Origin: Piscicola geometra
Lineage: Eukaryota; Annelida; Clitellata; Hirudinida; Piscicolidae
Length of the DNA: 64,000 nucleotides
Direction of reading: 5' to 3'
Assembly (NCBI GenBank): GCA_943735955.1
Contig: OX030956.1
Span: forward strand, 7,543,145-7,607,144
Below the pieces are notes generated by a model, which saw only the letters and a program-made list of their open reading frames with translations, was not told where the DNA came from and did no database searches. The position numbers and the translations under genes were made by a program. Positions 43,965 through 60,899 of this stretch are shown in pieces; the first letter of the stretch is position 1; every line of letters begins with the position of its first letter.

Positions 43965-45163
43965 TAGAGCTGTTCCATGATTTATAACTTTGATCGCCGT
44001 TAATCGTTTGATTAAAAATGTTAATCGTGCGTTAATCGTATTTTAACGCAATGTTTTTAGCATATTTAACATTAGTATAAAATAGTATTTAAACTTTTTT
44101 TCAAATGTAATACTTTATTTATTAGATTTTTAAATAAAAGTCATTCCCATTTATATAAAAAAATTGAATCCATAAATTTTAAAAACTTCAAATTTCACAC
44201 ATCATTTTTAAGCCAGTGACTCAAGCAAAAAAGTAATCCACGTATGAAGGAATACAAACGAATCCATAAATAATAAAAATGCAATTGTCACACATCTTTT
44301 TTGAGCCAGTTACTCGAGCAAACAAGTTGGATCTAAAGAGACTCTTTTCTTGCTTACTATGTGTCCTGACAAGCTGAATAGACGTTCACATGGAAATGTA
44401 CTTGCAGGAAATTACATGTACTTTCTTGTCAGCTTCGCAAGAGCCGGATATGCCCCTTCGGGTTGTTGCCGCCAAATAAGAAGACAACTCTCAAAGCCTT
44501 TTTCAGATTTTTTTCTATAACTTTTATTTATTGACTTAGTAATCAATGAATTATCTTCAGAATCTGAATTTAAATATGTTCGTAGTCTTTTTTTTGGTGA
44601 AGGCTGTATAGTTTATGAGGTTTTCTTCACTTCTTGTATTTTCTTCAACTCTTTCTTTTTTTTAAACATTTTATATTTTTAAATCGGGGGTCTAATTATG
44701 TGGCAATTCTTGACCATATGATATTCAGATTATTCAATTACTACTCTAATTTGGAAAGAAATTTTGTGTGTGAAACGAATGAAATAAGCTGGATCATCTT
44801 CTGAAGTGTATATTTTTTGTGTCAAGTAACATATTGTAAGTAAGACTATTGAAAATGTCAAGTATTTTTCATCCCATAGAAGTTCTGTGGCAAATCTTTA
44901 AGAAATGAGAAGTTTTTTGATGAAATGCAATTTTAGCCATTTTTTTGATAACAGTAAATTAGTAGTACTTGTGTTCACTTGCTGACAATGTAAACAAAAT
45001 AGCAAAAAAAATTTACATTTAGATAAGTTTAAATGCGATTATATTTTCAAATGCGTTAATTATTTTTAATGAGTTAAAATGTTTAATGGCGTTAAAAACT
45101 TCAACTGTCGTTAATTGATTAGCGTGTTAATCGAAAGTTAACGTAGATTAAAGCACAGCTCTA
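43965..45163 (-). mobile_element. hAT element, family B, perfect 8-bp target duplication, copy 1
   Basis: Ends TAGAGCTGTTCCATGA and TTAAAGCACAGCTCTA, flanked on both sides by ATTTTTAT (43957-43964, 45164-45171). It is 1199 bp long. On the minus strand near 44290-44400, PCERLFSLSGHIVSKKRVSL is the hAT C-terminal block; the rest is broken by stops. Confidence 0.85.
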
Positions 45164-45326
45164 ATTTTTATACTAATTCTAAAAATTATAAATTGTTAAA
45201 TATTTAAGTTTTTTTACTCATTATTATTTCTATTCTTAGTCGAATTAAATTAATCATAATTTCTGTCATTTATTTTATTGGGAATAGACTATTGTAGCTT
45301 ACATTTTGGTAACTTACCTAACAGTA

Positions 45327-46733
45327 GAAGGAAGGCGTACACAGTCGATCACTTTTACAAAAATGTTTATAACTCAAAATTGTTAAAAGATACATTTAAT
45401 AAAATATTGATTCTATACATTTATCATTAAGACTTCATTTTCTTCTTAATTTATTTATCTAGTTGAAATGGTTTTGAGTCAAATGTAGTTCAAAGTAGAC
45501 TCCCGAAAATGATCGACTATGTACGTCCTGTGTACACAGTCGATCACATGTACGTACACAGTCGATCGTTATCATAAGTGCCACAATTTTAAGTTTTCCA
45601 AACAATTAAACACTCACATTCATTATTGCAATTGAATACTAATTTAGAAAACTTATAACATTCAACTTTTTCTAAGAAACTTTCTTATGTAGACACAAGT
45701 TTTTCAACATTTGTTCTCATGTTATAAAATGAGTTGCGTGCCTTGGCGCATTATAAATACGCATTATTTTATTTATTATTATATATTTTAGTTCAAAAAA
45801 TATTTTTCAATGACTGATAAATGAAAACATTTGTAATGTTTCAAGTTTTTACTAAATAATTACATATTAAAGTCTCTTAATCAACAGAGTAAATCTTTCG
45901 CACACTGCAGTTGGCCTCAGAATCCATGTTTTACAACCCAACATCTCTGGCTTTTTTTTTACATAGGAATAAAAAGTAGCATATGGCATATTATAAAGTT
46001 TAGATGCTTCTCTAATTGTGTTTATATTGTTCAGAATAGTTGCGACAGCCTGTTTCATAGATTCTGATAAGACTTTCTCTTTTTTTCTTTCAACAGTTAC
46101 TTTTCTACCCATTTTAAATTGATGAAAATGAATGATATAACTCAAAAGATTAAGCAGAAACTTGTAAAAACCTACTACGAGAACTATTCAAAAACGATAT
46201 TAAACAAATATTTTATTAAGAAGCGCTGCACACGTAAATTAATTTTTTTCACATAAGGTTTTAATTTAACAAATACCAACTGCAAAAACTTGAAAAAATA
46301 GTTTTGATATAATTAAAAAAATTGTTGGATAAGAAAGCTATCAATGATCGACTGTGTACGAGCATAAGATGATCGCTTGTGTACGCCTATGCCTATGATT
46401 GGTTTAATGGCTATAACTTTCATGATTATTTTAAACAAGAAATATAATAGATATACACGATAAAATATAGAATAGTATATCAATAATGCAAAATATGAAT
46501 TTTCAATTGTGCTTACTTTATGCACAGCTTTGTTCGTTAGATGATGTAAAATATTTACTTTTTAGCCATTGAAATTGATAAATACCCTTATTTTTTTCCG
46601 CTAAAAGATTAGGTCAAAATTACGATTTATAATGAGGTCCCCTATATTGTCATTCAGGTGATCATCATATTTGAAAAAATATAAATGCCTTCGATAAAAA
46701 AACGCAATGATCGACTGTGTACGCCTTCCCCCC
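45327..46733 (-). mobile_element. Pogo/Tigger-like DNA transposon, non-autonomous, copy 1
   Basis: Inverted ends GGAAGGCGTACACAGTCGAT and TCGACTGTGTACGCCTTCC, with TA on each side (45325-45326, 46734-46735). The minus frame at 45867-46145 encodes GRKVTVERKKEK, then MKQAVATILNNINTIREASK and YNMPYATFYSYVKKK, a Psq-type helix-turn-helix as in pogo transposases. The DDE catalytic part is missing. The end motif TGATCGACTGTGTACG is repeated internally. Confidence 0.8.
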
Positions 46734-46739
46734 TACTTT

Positions 46740-48535
46740 AAAACCATACATATTTAGTATATATTAACACTAACAACAACCTCTACATCACACAAACATT
46801 CATCTCACGCACCAGCACCAAACACCTTGGAGTGTCCATTCAACCCATAATCAACAAGAATTCATCTAATAAACTCACCATCCGTCAAACCCATACATTT
46901 CGCTGACGTCATCCAGCCCAACATAAAACTTGCCTCGACTCCTTTTCAGCTAAAGACTTAACCATCAACCCAGACAACTTACCTGACTCCATCGATTTCT
47001 TTTACAAAAACCTTACTAATATTCTTGATAAGATCTAACCAACTAAGTTCATGACTATTAGGTCATCTGACCCACCATTCATCAGCCTTTATATTAAATC
47101 TCTCTTCCGTTCGAAAAATCAACACATGCGCAAGGGTCATCTTCATCAAGCTGCCTCCATCACCAATCGAATAAAAAACATAATCATCCACAAAAATCAT
47201 TCAACATTGAGGAATTGTAGGCGTGGAAGCAAAGCCATGTGGAAAACCGTCAACCAACTTAGAGGTAAGGGAACATCATCTTCACCGACTAATCGCTCTT
47301 CTACCTTAAATGCGGATTCCTTCGATAATTACTTTGCTTCCACGTCTACAATCCCACCTTATGTTCATCCCCTATTAAAATCAACAGCACTATATAATCA
47401 AGATCATGTTAACCCAATCACCATATTCAATCTTCTCACCAAAAAATGCCCAACTGGTACTGGCTCCGATGGCCTGCCACAATGGTATCTCCAACTAATT
47501 GAACCTGTAATCAGTACTCCACTTTCCTTCATCTTCAACAGCTGCATCAACACTTCTTATTTTCCTCTTCAGTGGAAATCCAGCATCATTCATCCCATCC
47601 CCAAAACTAAACATCGAAAATTGTCTCATGAACATATACAACCTTCTCATTTCATTCCTTAGCAACCGATCACATTCCACCATTTATTTAAATCAACTTT
47701 CGAGTATCCTTCCTATCAACTCTAGCGTGGTCCAAGATTCAGTATTTGGTCCATCTACCTTTATAATCAACGCCTCTTCACTTCAACCATTTCACCTTCC
47801 TAATAAAATATTAAAATTTGCTGATAACACCTATCTCATTATTCCATCATCTAACACTCATACCATCCAATTAGAGCTTGACTTCTTTTTTAAGTGGGCC
47901 AAGCTCAGTAATCTTTCACTTAATCTCAATAAATCATTCGAACTTGTAGTCCACAATAGTCATAAACACATCACACCTCCAGTTTTACATCCATCCATTC
48001 AACGCACTAACAAACTCAGTATCTTAGGTATCACATTCACCGACACTCTCAACATTTCACCACACATAGATCATATTATCAAAAAATTCTTTCAAATTTA
48101 TCATGCCATCAAAACAATCCGTTCCCATGGACTCTTTGGTGCCAAACTCTTTGACATCACTGAGTCCCTCATCATCTCTCACCTTAAGTATGCAGCTCCT
48201 TCTTGGTCTGGTTTTGCTAATCAGCAACAAATTAAGCAACTTCAGTCTTTTATTAATAAACTAATTAGAATTAAATATCTTTCTTCTCACTACCCATCTA
48301 TCACTTCTATTTTTTACCACTTTAGACACTAAACTATTTTTTTAAATATCCACTAACTCTGACCCCGTTCTTTACCAAATTCTACCTTCTCTTAAAACAT
48401 TTATACATAACTAAAGACCTCGTAAGCACAATTTCGATACACCAATATATAACATGTTTAAGAGCAAAACATTCCTCCCTCGTCTTCTGAAACATCTCAT
48501 TCTATAGTTTATATTTATATTATCATTTCTAGTTT
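46740..48535 (+). mobile_element. Dead non-LTR retrotransposon (LINE), copy 1
   Basis: Two overlapping frames. The first (47051-47662) holds the region before and into the reverse-transcriptase fingers (CPTGTGSDGLPQWYLQ, WKSSIIHPIPKTKH). The second, in another frame (47628-48332), holds palm remnants (SVVQDSVFGPSTF, KFADNTYLI) and thumb (LNLNKSFELVVH, LSILGITFTDTLNISPHIDH). The catalytic box reads FADN instead of FADD. Roughly 100 residues between the two frames are absent. The element is therefore inactive. Confidence 0.85.
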
Positions 48536-49202
<667 letters not shown>

Positions 49203-49470
49203 TGATTTGTATTAATTAATTATTTATTTATTATCTTATTCACCATATCCTTAATCGAGTTGTTTGATTTTAATCCATTATCATTTGCATTTGAATCTAA
49301 TAATTATCTTTTAGTTATGATTTATTTTAAATGTATATTATTTTTCATCTTTAAATTTCAATTTGTTTCGCTTTCTTGATTTTATTTTGGTTTTTGTTCA
49401 CCTATTTTTTGTAACATGGCTTGCGTCTGTCAAGCCATGATGAATAAAGATTATAAAAAATAAAAATAAT
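49203..49470 (+). mobile_element. Probable LINE 3' terminus with hairpin
   Basis: After the inserted element, the sequence ends in CATGGCTTG-CGTCTGT-CAAGCCATG (perfect 9-bp stem, 49415-49439) followed by ATGAATAAAGATTATAAAAA and an A-rich tail. The LINE assignment is inferred from position and from the similar hairpin in SINE family 2. Confidence 0.55.
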
Positions 49471-49663
49471 AAATAAAAATACATATACTTTATATATATA
49501 TGTTTAATCCATATAAATATATAGTATATATTACTATATGTATATGTTTAAAACCTTTGAAACCGTTTTAACATTTATGATATTCTGCGGCGGAATGTTT
49601 CACCACGTTATTGTTAAAAAATACTTCTGTGGCTGAAATTTGAGTGCGATTTTTTTAGTCAAA

Positions 49664-50752
49664 ATGGCTGCTGATCTTACTATTGGAAAAGTTTTTGAAA
49701 CTGCAAAAGAAGCCGAAAACTTTTTTTCTGAGTATTTTAGAAAAAATTGCCATCCTGTTCGCCAGCGGCACAGTTTGACAGTCTCTGCCTATAACAAGAA
49801 AGTTAGTTTATTTTTTGTAATTATTCTTTTTTTTTCAAGAATTGTGTTTAAAATCGATATTACATTAAATAATTGAGTTTCATAATGTTTAATAACATTA
49901 AAAGGGTTAGATTCTAACTTGTAAATCACTGTTAGAGGCTGCATTGTTCTCATCGGTAAGCATAGAACCCGCCTCATATAGAGCCATTTAGATAAACATA
50001 TTGGCATTCACAAGATTTATTTTAGCATGCCTTAATTGTAACGGACTCAAATGTATACTTCATGTGTAATAATAAATATAAAAATTAAGTTTGAAACTAA
50101 ATAAAAAGATTAGCGGTTTAAAACTTATGTTTATAATATCTTCATTAGAAATATTATTTACAAAATGAGATTTATATCTAGTATTAAGCCACATTGTAAT
50201 ATTTATAATAAATAGACTATATATTAACAATTTGTATATAATTTTTTAGATTCCAAATCGATAATCTGATAGTGAATATTACAAGATAATGTTAATATAT
50301 TGATAAATACCAATTTACAGCTCAGTGAAGAAAAAAGACTTCCTGAGTCTTTGATGTATAAGAAACTTAATTGGGAATGCAAGCATTTTGGAGAATTTAA
50401 AACAAGGGGTCAAGAAAAAAGGAAAATTCAACATGTTTTTGCAACAGGCTGTGACTTTCAAGTTTCTGTCTCTTATAGTCGATTTCATAAAAACTTTGTT
50501 GTATCAAAATTAATTTTAGAACACAAAAATCACGAAATTTCCAAGAGTTTGTATCCTATGTATCCGGACCATAGAAAACTTAATGCCGCACGTCAGGCGG
50601 AAGTAGATGAAATGCTCCTTATGCATGCCAAGCCTACTTTAGTGGCTAAACAGTTGAATGAAGAAGGATTTCATGTAAGAGTGAAAGATCTATACAATCG
50701 TAAACGAAAGTTAATTAATGATCAAGGAGTTATTGACAATTCAATACAAAAA
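49664..50752 (+). pseudogene. ZSWIM3-like gene, 5' part, truncated by duplication breakpoint
   Basis: Exon 1 (49664-49801) encodes MAADLTIGKVFETAKEAENF and FFSEYFRKNCHPVRQRHSLT. Exon 2 starts at 50321 in phase and continues WECKHFGEFKTRG, then CDFQVSVSYSRFHKNFVVSK and LILEHKNHEIS. This is the N-terminal FAR1/zinc-finger-like domain of ZSWIM1/3 proteins, which derive from Mutator-type transposases. The frame is cut at 50752 and reads out of frame into GLG1 sequence, stopping at 50815. The intact gene probably follows copy 2 outside the window. It might alternatively be a transposon fragment. Confidence 0.55.
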
Positions 50753-50850
50753 AGCTGGTGCTCTTCGCTGGCATCGTGTTCATCTTCTGCGGTGGCCTCT
50801 GCTGCGGCCGGGTGACCAAGAGGATGAGTCAACAGGCGAAGAGCAAGTGA
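50753..50850 (+). pseudogene. GLG1: GLG1 last-exon fragment at the duplication junction
   Basis: 98 bp encoding the GLG1 membrane span and cytoplasmic tail through its stop, with no upstream GLG1 exons. Reading from the ZSWIM3-like exon enters it in the wrong frame. Confidence 0.9.
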
Positions 50851-51263
50851 ATGTCGCGTGTAAAGAATGAAGTGGAGTGGAGTCTTTGTAAAATAATCTT
50901 TTTGTGAGACTGCTTGAGGTTTATTCGTTTAATTTAAGCTATGTTTCTTTTTTTTTTACTATATAAATATATCTCAACTAATTATTATTACCAAACGTTC
51001 TAATTGTTTTTAGGAAAAACCCATCTAAATGATCTTTTTACCATTTAAATAGCCTATCTTATTTACTCATATTTCGTCTCATTAACAGAGTTTTTTAATA
51101 AAAGTTTCATTTAAAAGCTTTTTTAAAATGACTATTTGCTAGTTCTATCGTTCGTGTACAAATTATAAAGCAAAATGTCACAAGAAATTTTAAGAACTAA
51201 AAAGAACTTCTCAGGCAATAAACTTTCTGATAGCCTTCAAAAGTCAGTTTAAACATCCACAAT

Positions 51264-53864
51264 TCAAGCGTTGTTGAAGGCCATGCTGCCCTTCATCTTC
51301 TGCTTGATCATCTTCTGGTGACTCAGTGCCCAGAGCTTCATGTCCAGTCGAGGACTGCTTCTCGCCAATGGCTCCACCGACTTTGGTCGCCTCATAAGCG
51401 CATATTCCTCTATCTTGAACGAATTGTTTTCCCCTTGCATCATGCGCTGTAGGAAAGATTCCGATTCAGGAACACTGCAAGCGTACGTCTCGTCGGGGAT
51501 GTTCATGTAGATGCTGTGAGACGTCAGTGAGGCAGCACCACCATCATCTAAGCCCTCGTCGATGCTCTTGGATATCTCCCCTCTGATGCCTGCGGTGATG
51601 CCCTGTGACTCCCTGAGGTTGTCTTCGACGCTTGCGCTCTTGCCATGCAGACTTCCACGCAAACTGCCCTTCAGGAGCACCTCCTTGGAGCGGATCGCCA
51701 TCTGTCGGAACTTCTTTCCATCGATGGAGAGAATAGATTTGCGGAGGGTGGAAGGAGTGAGGAAGGCAGGAACGCTGCCCACTGTGAATCTCCTCTCCAG
51801 AGTGTTTCTCCACGAGCTCTGCAGGTTGTTCTTGAGGCCTCCCATCCTCCAGGAACCCTCTTTGCAGGGCGTCTTCTTGAAAGACTTCACCAAAATGTCT
51901 TCTGTCTGATTTGCCTTGAGGCATTGGAGCATCCTCGAGTACTTTGGTCTCTTGTATTCCATCACGTTCCAGCACTGCGTCATGATTTCGTAGTTCTTCT
52001 CGTCGCATTGAGAAGGTCTTTCGAGGAGCTTTTCTCCAGAAATGATTTCGTAAATGATCTCGGCCGGAGTGAGGCCCTCATATGCGTAAGATCCCTTACT
52101 GAACAACTCCCACATCAGAATGCCACAAGCCCACACGTCACTCTTGAGGCTGTACTTCAAGGCTGTGAGAACCTCTGGCGCTGAGTTCCTCAAGTTCAAG
52201 TCTTCGTCTTCTTCGCCAATGAAACTGTCACTGATGTTCTGCAACAACCTCGCCTTGTCGAAGTCTCCCAGCTTGACGGAGCCTTTGTCGGTGACGTAGA
52301 ACGAAGACGCCGAGAGATTCCTGTGGATGACTTTACGACCCTCGAGGTAACACAGAGCTCTCAAGATTTGAATGAAGATATTCTTCAGATTACTCGCGTC
52401 CATGTCAGGCAGGATCTCTCGCGTGATGCACGAACGGAGGTTTCCGTAGTGCGAGTTTTCTATCACGAGGAAGAAAGGACTGCTCGTGAGTCCGATGAAG
52501 GCGAGGATGTTGTGGTGGTTGAGAGATTTGAGGAGACAAGCTTCGTACAAGAAATCTTCAATACTCGTCTGGCAGTGTTCGTTCACTAAAAGTTTAACGT
52601 CAACTTTCATGTTGTTGTAGACGCCAAAAAACTTACGATAGGATCTGTTTTGGCAGCTGCAGCGATTTTGTATCACAATCGAAGTTTTTGCAATTTCGTC
52701 TTTAGGGTTGTACTCTTCAAAGGTGGTGACGTGTCTGTTTACAAACTTAAGTGGTCTTCTCAGCCTGGTTGCGAGGTTACCACGACTGTTTTGGTAGTAT
52801 GCAACCATTTCATTGACGCTTTGAAACGATAAACTGTCGTCGGAAAGCTGAAAGTTACCTATAGTGGTTTGTTTAATGGGATAGTGCAAGATTTCTTCTT
52901 TTTGGGATACTACTGCGAGGTACAAGTGTTCTTTTGTGAGATCAGAACCAACATTTTCGTCAAGTGCGTTTGCAGACGAATAGACAACAAACGTTCCGCT
53001 CTGCTTGACCGCCTTCAGTAGCATACTGATGTGTGCGGGAATCGTCAAGCGAGGAAAGTACCACGGCTGGCCAGTGATTTGGCCAAACTTTTCAACGCAT
53101 TTTGCATTTAAACATAATATATCTCCATCTTTATCGAAGGTAACAAGTATATTTGAGGCATCAAAAGTATTAGAGTTATTAGAAATATTTTCTAAAGCGT
53201 TTTTAAGGAATTTATTTCTAGCAGGTTTCTGAGGTCGTCTGAAATCGTTTGGTCTTCTATATTCACTATCAACCTGACCATCTGAAATATCTTTTTGAAG
53301 AAATAAATTTGAAGTTTTTTCAATAATTGTTCTAGCTTCTTCGAGAATTTCTTTGTTTAGTTTTTCATCAGCTGAAACAATTAATGGAGTATCCTTTTTG
53401 TAAAATTTATTTTCGCCATTTTCTTTTTTGTAAGAAAAATTCATTGATTCTTTTTCTTTGTGATCGTCTTGATCAATCGCTTCATAAACTCCATCGGCAT
53501 TATCATTGGTATCTTGCATGAATTCAACAGCAAACAAGCGGTCTTTTTTTGAATTGTTTTGTATTCTTTCTTTTTCTAACTCTTCATCACTTGTAGATGT
53601 TCCGTTGGTTTCATAATCTTTTGATGATTCTTGATAGCCTCCACTAGAAGCTTTCAAGCGATCAAGACCAGCTCGTACTTCCAGACTGCACCTACCTTCA
53701 AAACGATGCTTCGATAATTCAATTCGTTTTTCTTCGGCTTTTTTTGCTTTACTTTTTTTGAAAAAATGATCTGCCAAATAAAAATAACCATTACTGCTCT
53801 CTGTATTTTGCCTCCTTTCGACTCTACTGAAGCGCACGTCTCTGTTCAACAACACGCATCGCAT
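51264..53864 (-). CDS. SH2-tyrosine pseudokinase, copy 2
   Basis: The translated protein is identical to copy 1 (35691-38291), including all the lost catalytic and phosphotyrosine-binding residues and the intronless layout. Its 3' neighbour is the GLG1 tail fragment instead of the whole GLG1 gene. If the duplication is real, the flanking sequence to 15 kb upstream is the same, so both copies should share regulation. Confidence 0.85.
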   Translation of the reverse strand: MRCVLLNRDVRFSRVERRQNTESSNGYFYLADHFFKKSKAKKAEEKRIELSKHRFEGRCSLEVRAGLDRLKASSGGYQESSKDYETNGTSTSDEELEKERIQNNSKKDRLFAVEFMQDTNDNADGVYEAIDQDDHKEKESMNFSYKKENGENKFYKKDTPLIVSADEKLNKEILEEARTIIEKTSNLFLQKDISDGQVDSEYRRPNDFRRPQKPARNKFLKNALENISNNSNTFDASNILVTFDKDGDILCLNAKCVEKFGQITGQPWYFPRLTIPAHISMLLKAVKQSGTFVVYSSANALDENVGSDLTKEHLYLAVVSQKEEILHYPIKQTTIGNFQLSDDSLSFQSVNEMVAYYQNSRGNLATRLRRPLKFVNRHVTTFEEYNPKDEIAKTSIVIQNRCSCQNRSYRKFFGVYNNMKVDVKLLVNEHCQTSIEDFLYEACLLKSLNHHNILAFIGLTSSPFFLVIENSHYGNLRSCITREILPDMDASNLKNIFIQILRALCYLEGRKVIHRNLSASSFYVTDKGSVKLGDFDKARLLQNISDSFIGEEDEDLNLRNSAPEVLTALKYSLKSDVWACGILMWELFSKGSYAYEGLTPAEIIYEIISGEKLLERPSQCDEKNYEIMTQCWNVMEYKRPKYSRMLQCLKANQTEDILVKSFKKTPCKEGSWRMGGLKNNLQSSWRNTLERRFTVGSVPAFLTPSTLRKSILSIDGKKFRQMAIRSKEVLLKGSLRGSLHGKSASVEDNLRESQGITAGIRGEISKSIDEGLDDGGAASLTSHSIYMNIPDETYACSVPESESFLQRMMQGENNSFKIEEYALMRRPKSVEPLARSSPRLDMKLWALSHQKMIKQKMKGSMAFNNA

Positions 53865-54489
53865 CGTCAACTTTGAATAGTTTTTTTCTTGACTTTTAGG
53901 CGAAATAGTTGACAAATCGTCCTCTTTATATATCCATGCGAGCTCCTTTGATCTTAGTTATATATCCACTGTATGCTGTATCCAGTAACGCATCTATGTA
54001 TATAGGCTTGTAGTGGGTGAAGGTTGATTGAAGTTTTTAACAATTGGGCGATGAAGATAATGGTACATTACGTGAATTAGATGTTAAAAACACATTACTG
54101 TAAGTGAAAACAAACATTTGAAGTAGCTAAAACAAACATTTATCATGTAACATTCTCCCATACACTTTACTAACATTTTGGAGTATTTGTTTAACTTTTT
54201 CAATAAGGTTAAAATGATAATTGACACTTTTTTTAAACGTTTATTATCATACTAACATTTTGGTTAAGATTTCGTCTATAGGAAAAATACTGCAGTACTG
54301 GATGAGAAAAAGTATATTCCCCAAAAGCTGCTAAATACTACAATTCTGAACATTTTAACGCAAATAAAAACAAATATCAAACACAAAACCTTGGAGAAAC
54401 ACCCACTCAAGGATTAAACAACTTAAATAGGCGATTCACTACAAGCCTTTCTAAAAAATCACTTCTAAAGATCATCCCTCCCTTCCCCA

Positions 54490-58219
<3,730 letters not shown>

Positions 58220-58427
58220 TTTATAGATCGGTTTCAAATACAGCCAACAGTTTTGAACAGATGTCAAAAAGCAGATTTAAGTTTAAAAGGTTGAAAACTG
58301 TATTTTTTTATAATTATTCACATTAATATAGGAATAGATAATTATTTTTTTAAAGTAAGATTATGCTTCTAAAAACAGATTTTTATATTCCCAAACGTAT
58401 TAATTTCTTTAAAAGTATTACAAAGTC

Positions 58428-58719
58428 AATCAATTTATCCCAATCAATAACACCTATTTCTATAGCGCTTTTTATTTTAATTCAAAAACGCTTTCAAGTA
58501 AATTTATTGAATAAAACAGGTTTTTAGACCCCTTCCAATATATGTATAGGTGAACGGGTAGCCGAGTCGGTAACGACTTTCGGTTTGACCAATAATGAAA
58601 GGTCCTAGTAACCCATAGGCGCAAATGAAAATATGCAGCCTAAAGTGGCCTGGAAGCTCGTTTGGGTTATACGCCACAATAATAATGCTCGTCAATATTA
58701 TTATAATTATTATTATTAT
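58428..58719 (+). repeat. Repeat tail plus SINE family 1, copy 2
   Basis: Duplicate of 42855-43146. Confidence 0.7.
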
Positions 58720-59200
58720 GTATCTAGATAAATGTCAATAAAAAAAGCAACCTCACTCACATCACCCTGATCATAATTGCCACAGAATCATTTTCTTTAC
58801 CAATACTACATTGAATAATCATCACAGTAACAACATTCCTTTTACAGCATAATCATCACCACATCATATTCATAACCACAAAACATAATCATCATTTTTC
58901 TTAATCTTCTTGCCCCTGATGTTGAGGCTGTGAAAAGAGATGAAGGAGAAGTCCTTGCCAACACTGGAACTTTTGTAGTTGTAGCAGGTTTTCTCTTTTT
59001 TGTCGCAGCTCCCCTGGTTCCATGCGGCCATCAAGGTTTGCTCCGGCCATTCCTTGGCAGACTCAAAACGACCATCACTCACATAAAAAACCTTCTAATT
59101 AACAATATTTACTTTTTATTTAGATTTCAGATTTGAAAATGTTAAAATACTATACCCAAAACCGTTTATTCCACAAATTTATTTTAGCGGCTGCTATTTT

Positions 59201-59422
59201 GGGTTGTAGGTGAACTGCATACGAAGAAAGCAGACTTCAAATACGTAAAATGCTATTTTACTTAGCATATTTCTTCTTAAAAATGCATTTTTTCTGAACA
59301 CCCTAACCCTAACCTTAACCCTAAATTGAAGTTAATTCTGTGAAAAAGAAAAAATATGCAAAGTAAATCAGTATTTTACGTATTTGAAGTCTGCTCTCTT
59401 CGTATGCAGTTCACCTACAACC
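59201..59422. mobile_element. MITE with telomere-like core, copy 2
   Basis: Duplicate of 43628-43849, with the same arms and core. Confidence 0.8.
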
Positions 59423-59537
59423 GCTACTTTGGCAGCCGCTAACCAAAAACCATATAATCTAATCTACCGTAAAATACCTTTATATTCCCACAGTTTAAAT
59501 ATTTTTTTCAAAGGTCTGAAAAGATATTTATTTTTAT

Positions 59538-60736
59538 TAGAGCTGTTCCATGATTTATAACTTTGATCGCCGTTAATCGTTTGATTAAAAATGTTAATCG
59601 TGCGTTAATCGTATTTTAACGCAATGTTTTTAGCATATTTAACATTAGTATAAAATAGTATTTAAACTTTTTTTCAAATGTAATACTTTATTTATTAGAT
59701 TTTTAAATAAAAGTCATTCCCATTTATATAAAAAAATTGAATCCATAAATTTTAAAAACTTCAAATTTCACACATCATTTTTAAGCCAGTGACTCAAGCA
59801 AAAAAGTAATCCACGTATGAAGGAATACAAACGAATCCATAAATAATAAAAATGCAATTGTCACACATCTTTTTTGAGCCAGTTACTCGAGCAAACAAGT
59901 TGGATCTAAAGAGACTCTTTTCTTGCTTACTATGTGTCCTGACAAGCTGAATAGACGTTCACATGGAAATGTACTTGCAGGAAATTACATGTACTTTCTT
60001 GTCAGCTTCGCAAGAGCCGGATATGCCCCTTCGGGTTGTTGCCGCCAAATAAGAAGACAACTCTCAAAGCCTTTTTCAGATTTTTTTCTATAACTTTTAT
60101 TTATTGACTTAGTAATCAATGAATTATCTTCAGAATCTGAATTTAAATATGTTCGTAGTCTTTTTTTTGGTGAAGGCTGTATAGTTTATGAGGTTTTCTT
60201 CACTTCTTGTATTTTCTTCAACTCTTTCTTTTTTTTAAACATTTTATATTTTTAAATCGGGGGTCTAATTATGTGGCAATTCTTGACCATATGATATTCA
60301 GATTATTCAATTACTACTCTAATTTGGAAAGAAATTTTGTGTGTGAAACGAATGAAATAAGCTGGATCATCTTCTGAAGTGTATATTTTTTGTGTCAAGT
60401 AACATATTGTAAGTAAGACTATTGAAAATGTCAAGTATTTTTCATCCCATAGAAGTTCTGTGGCAAATCTTTAAGAAATGAGAAGTTTTTTGATGAAATG
60501 CAATTTTAGCCATTTTTTTGATAACAGTAAATTAGTAGTACTTGTGTTCACTTGCTGACAATGTAAACAAAATAGCAAAAAAAATTTACATTTAGATAAG
60601 TTTAAATGCGATTATATTTTCAAATGCGTTAATTATTTTTAATGAGTTAAAATGTTTAATGGCGTTAAAAACTTCAACTGTCGTTAATTGATTAGCGTGT
60701 TAATCGAAAGTTAACGTAGATTAAAGCACAGCTCTA
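59538..60736 (-). mobile_element. hAT element, family B, copy 2
   Basis: Duplicate of 43965-45163, including the flanking ATTTTTAT pair. Confidence 0.85.
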
Positions 60737-60899
60737 ATTTTTATACTAATTCTAAAAATTATAAATTGTTAAATATTTAAGTTTTTTTACTCATTATTAT
60801 TTCTATTCTTAGTCGAATTAAATTAATCATAATTTCTGTCATTTATTTTATTGGGAATAGACTATTGTAGCTTACATTTTGGTAACTTACCTAACAGTA

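Noticed and set aside
47495..48239. Minus-strand frames opposite the LINE
   Set aside because: Antisense shadows of reverse-transcriptase remnants.
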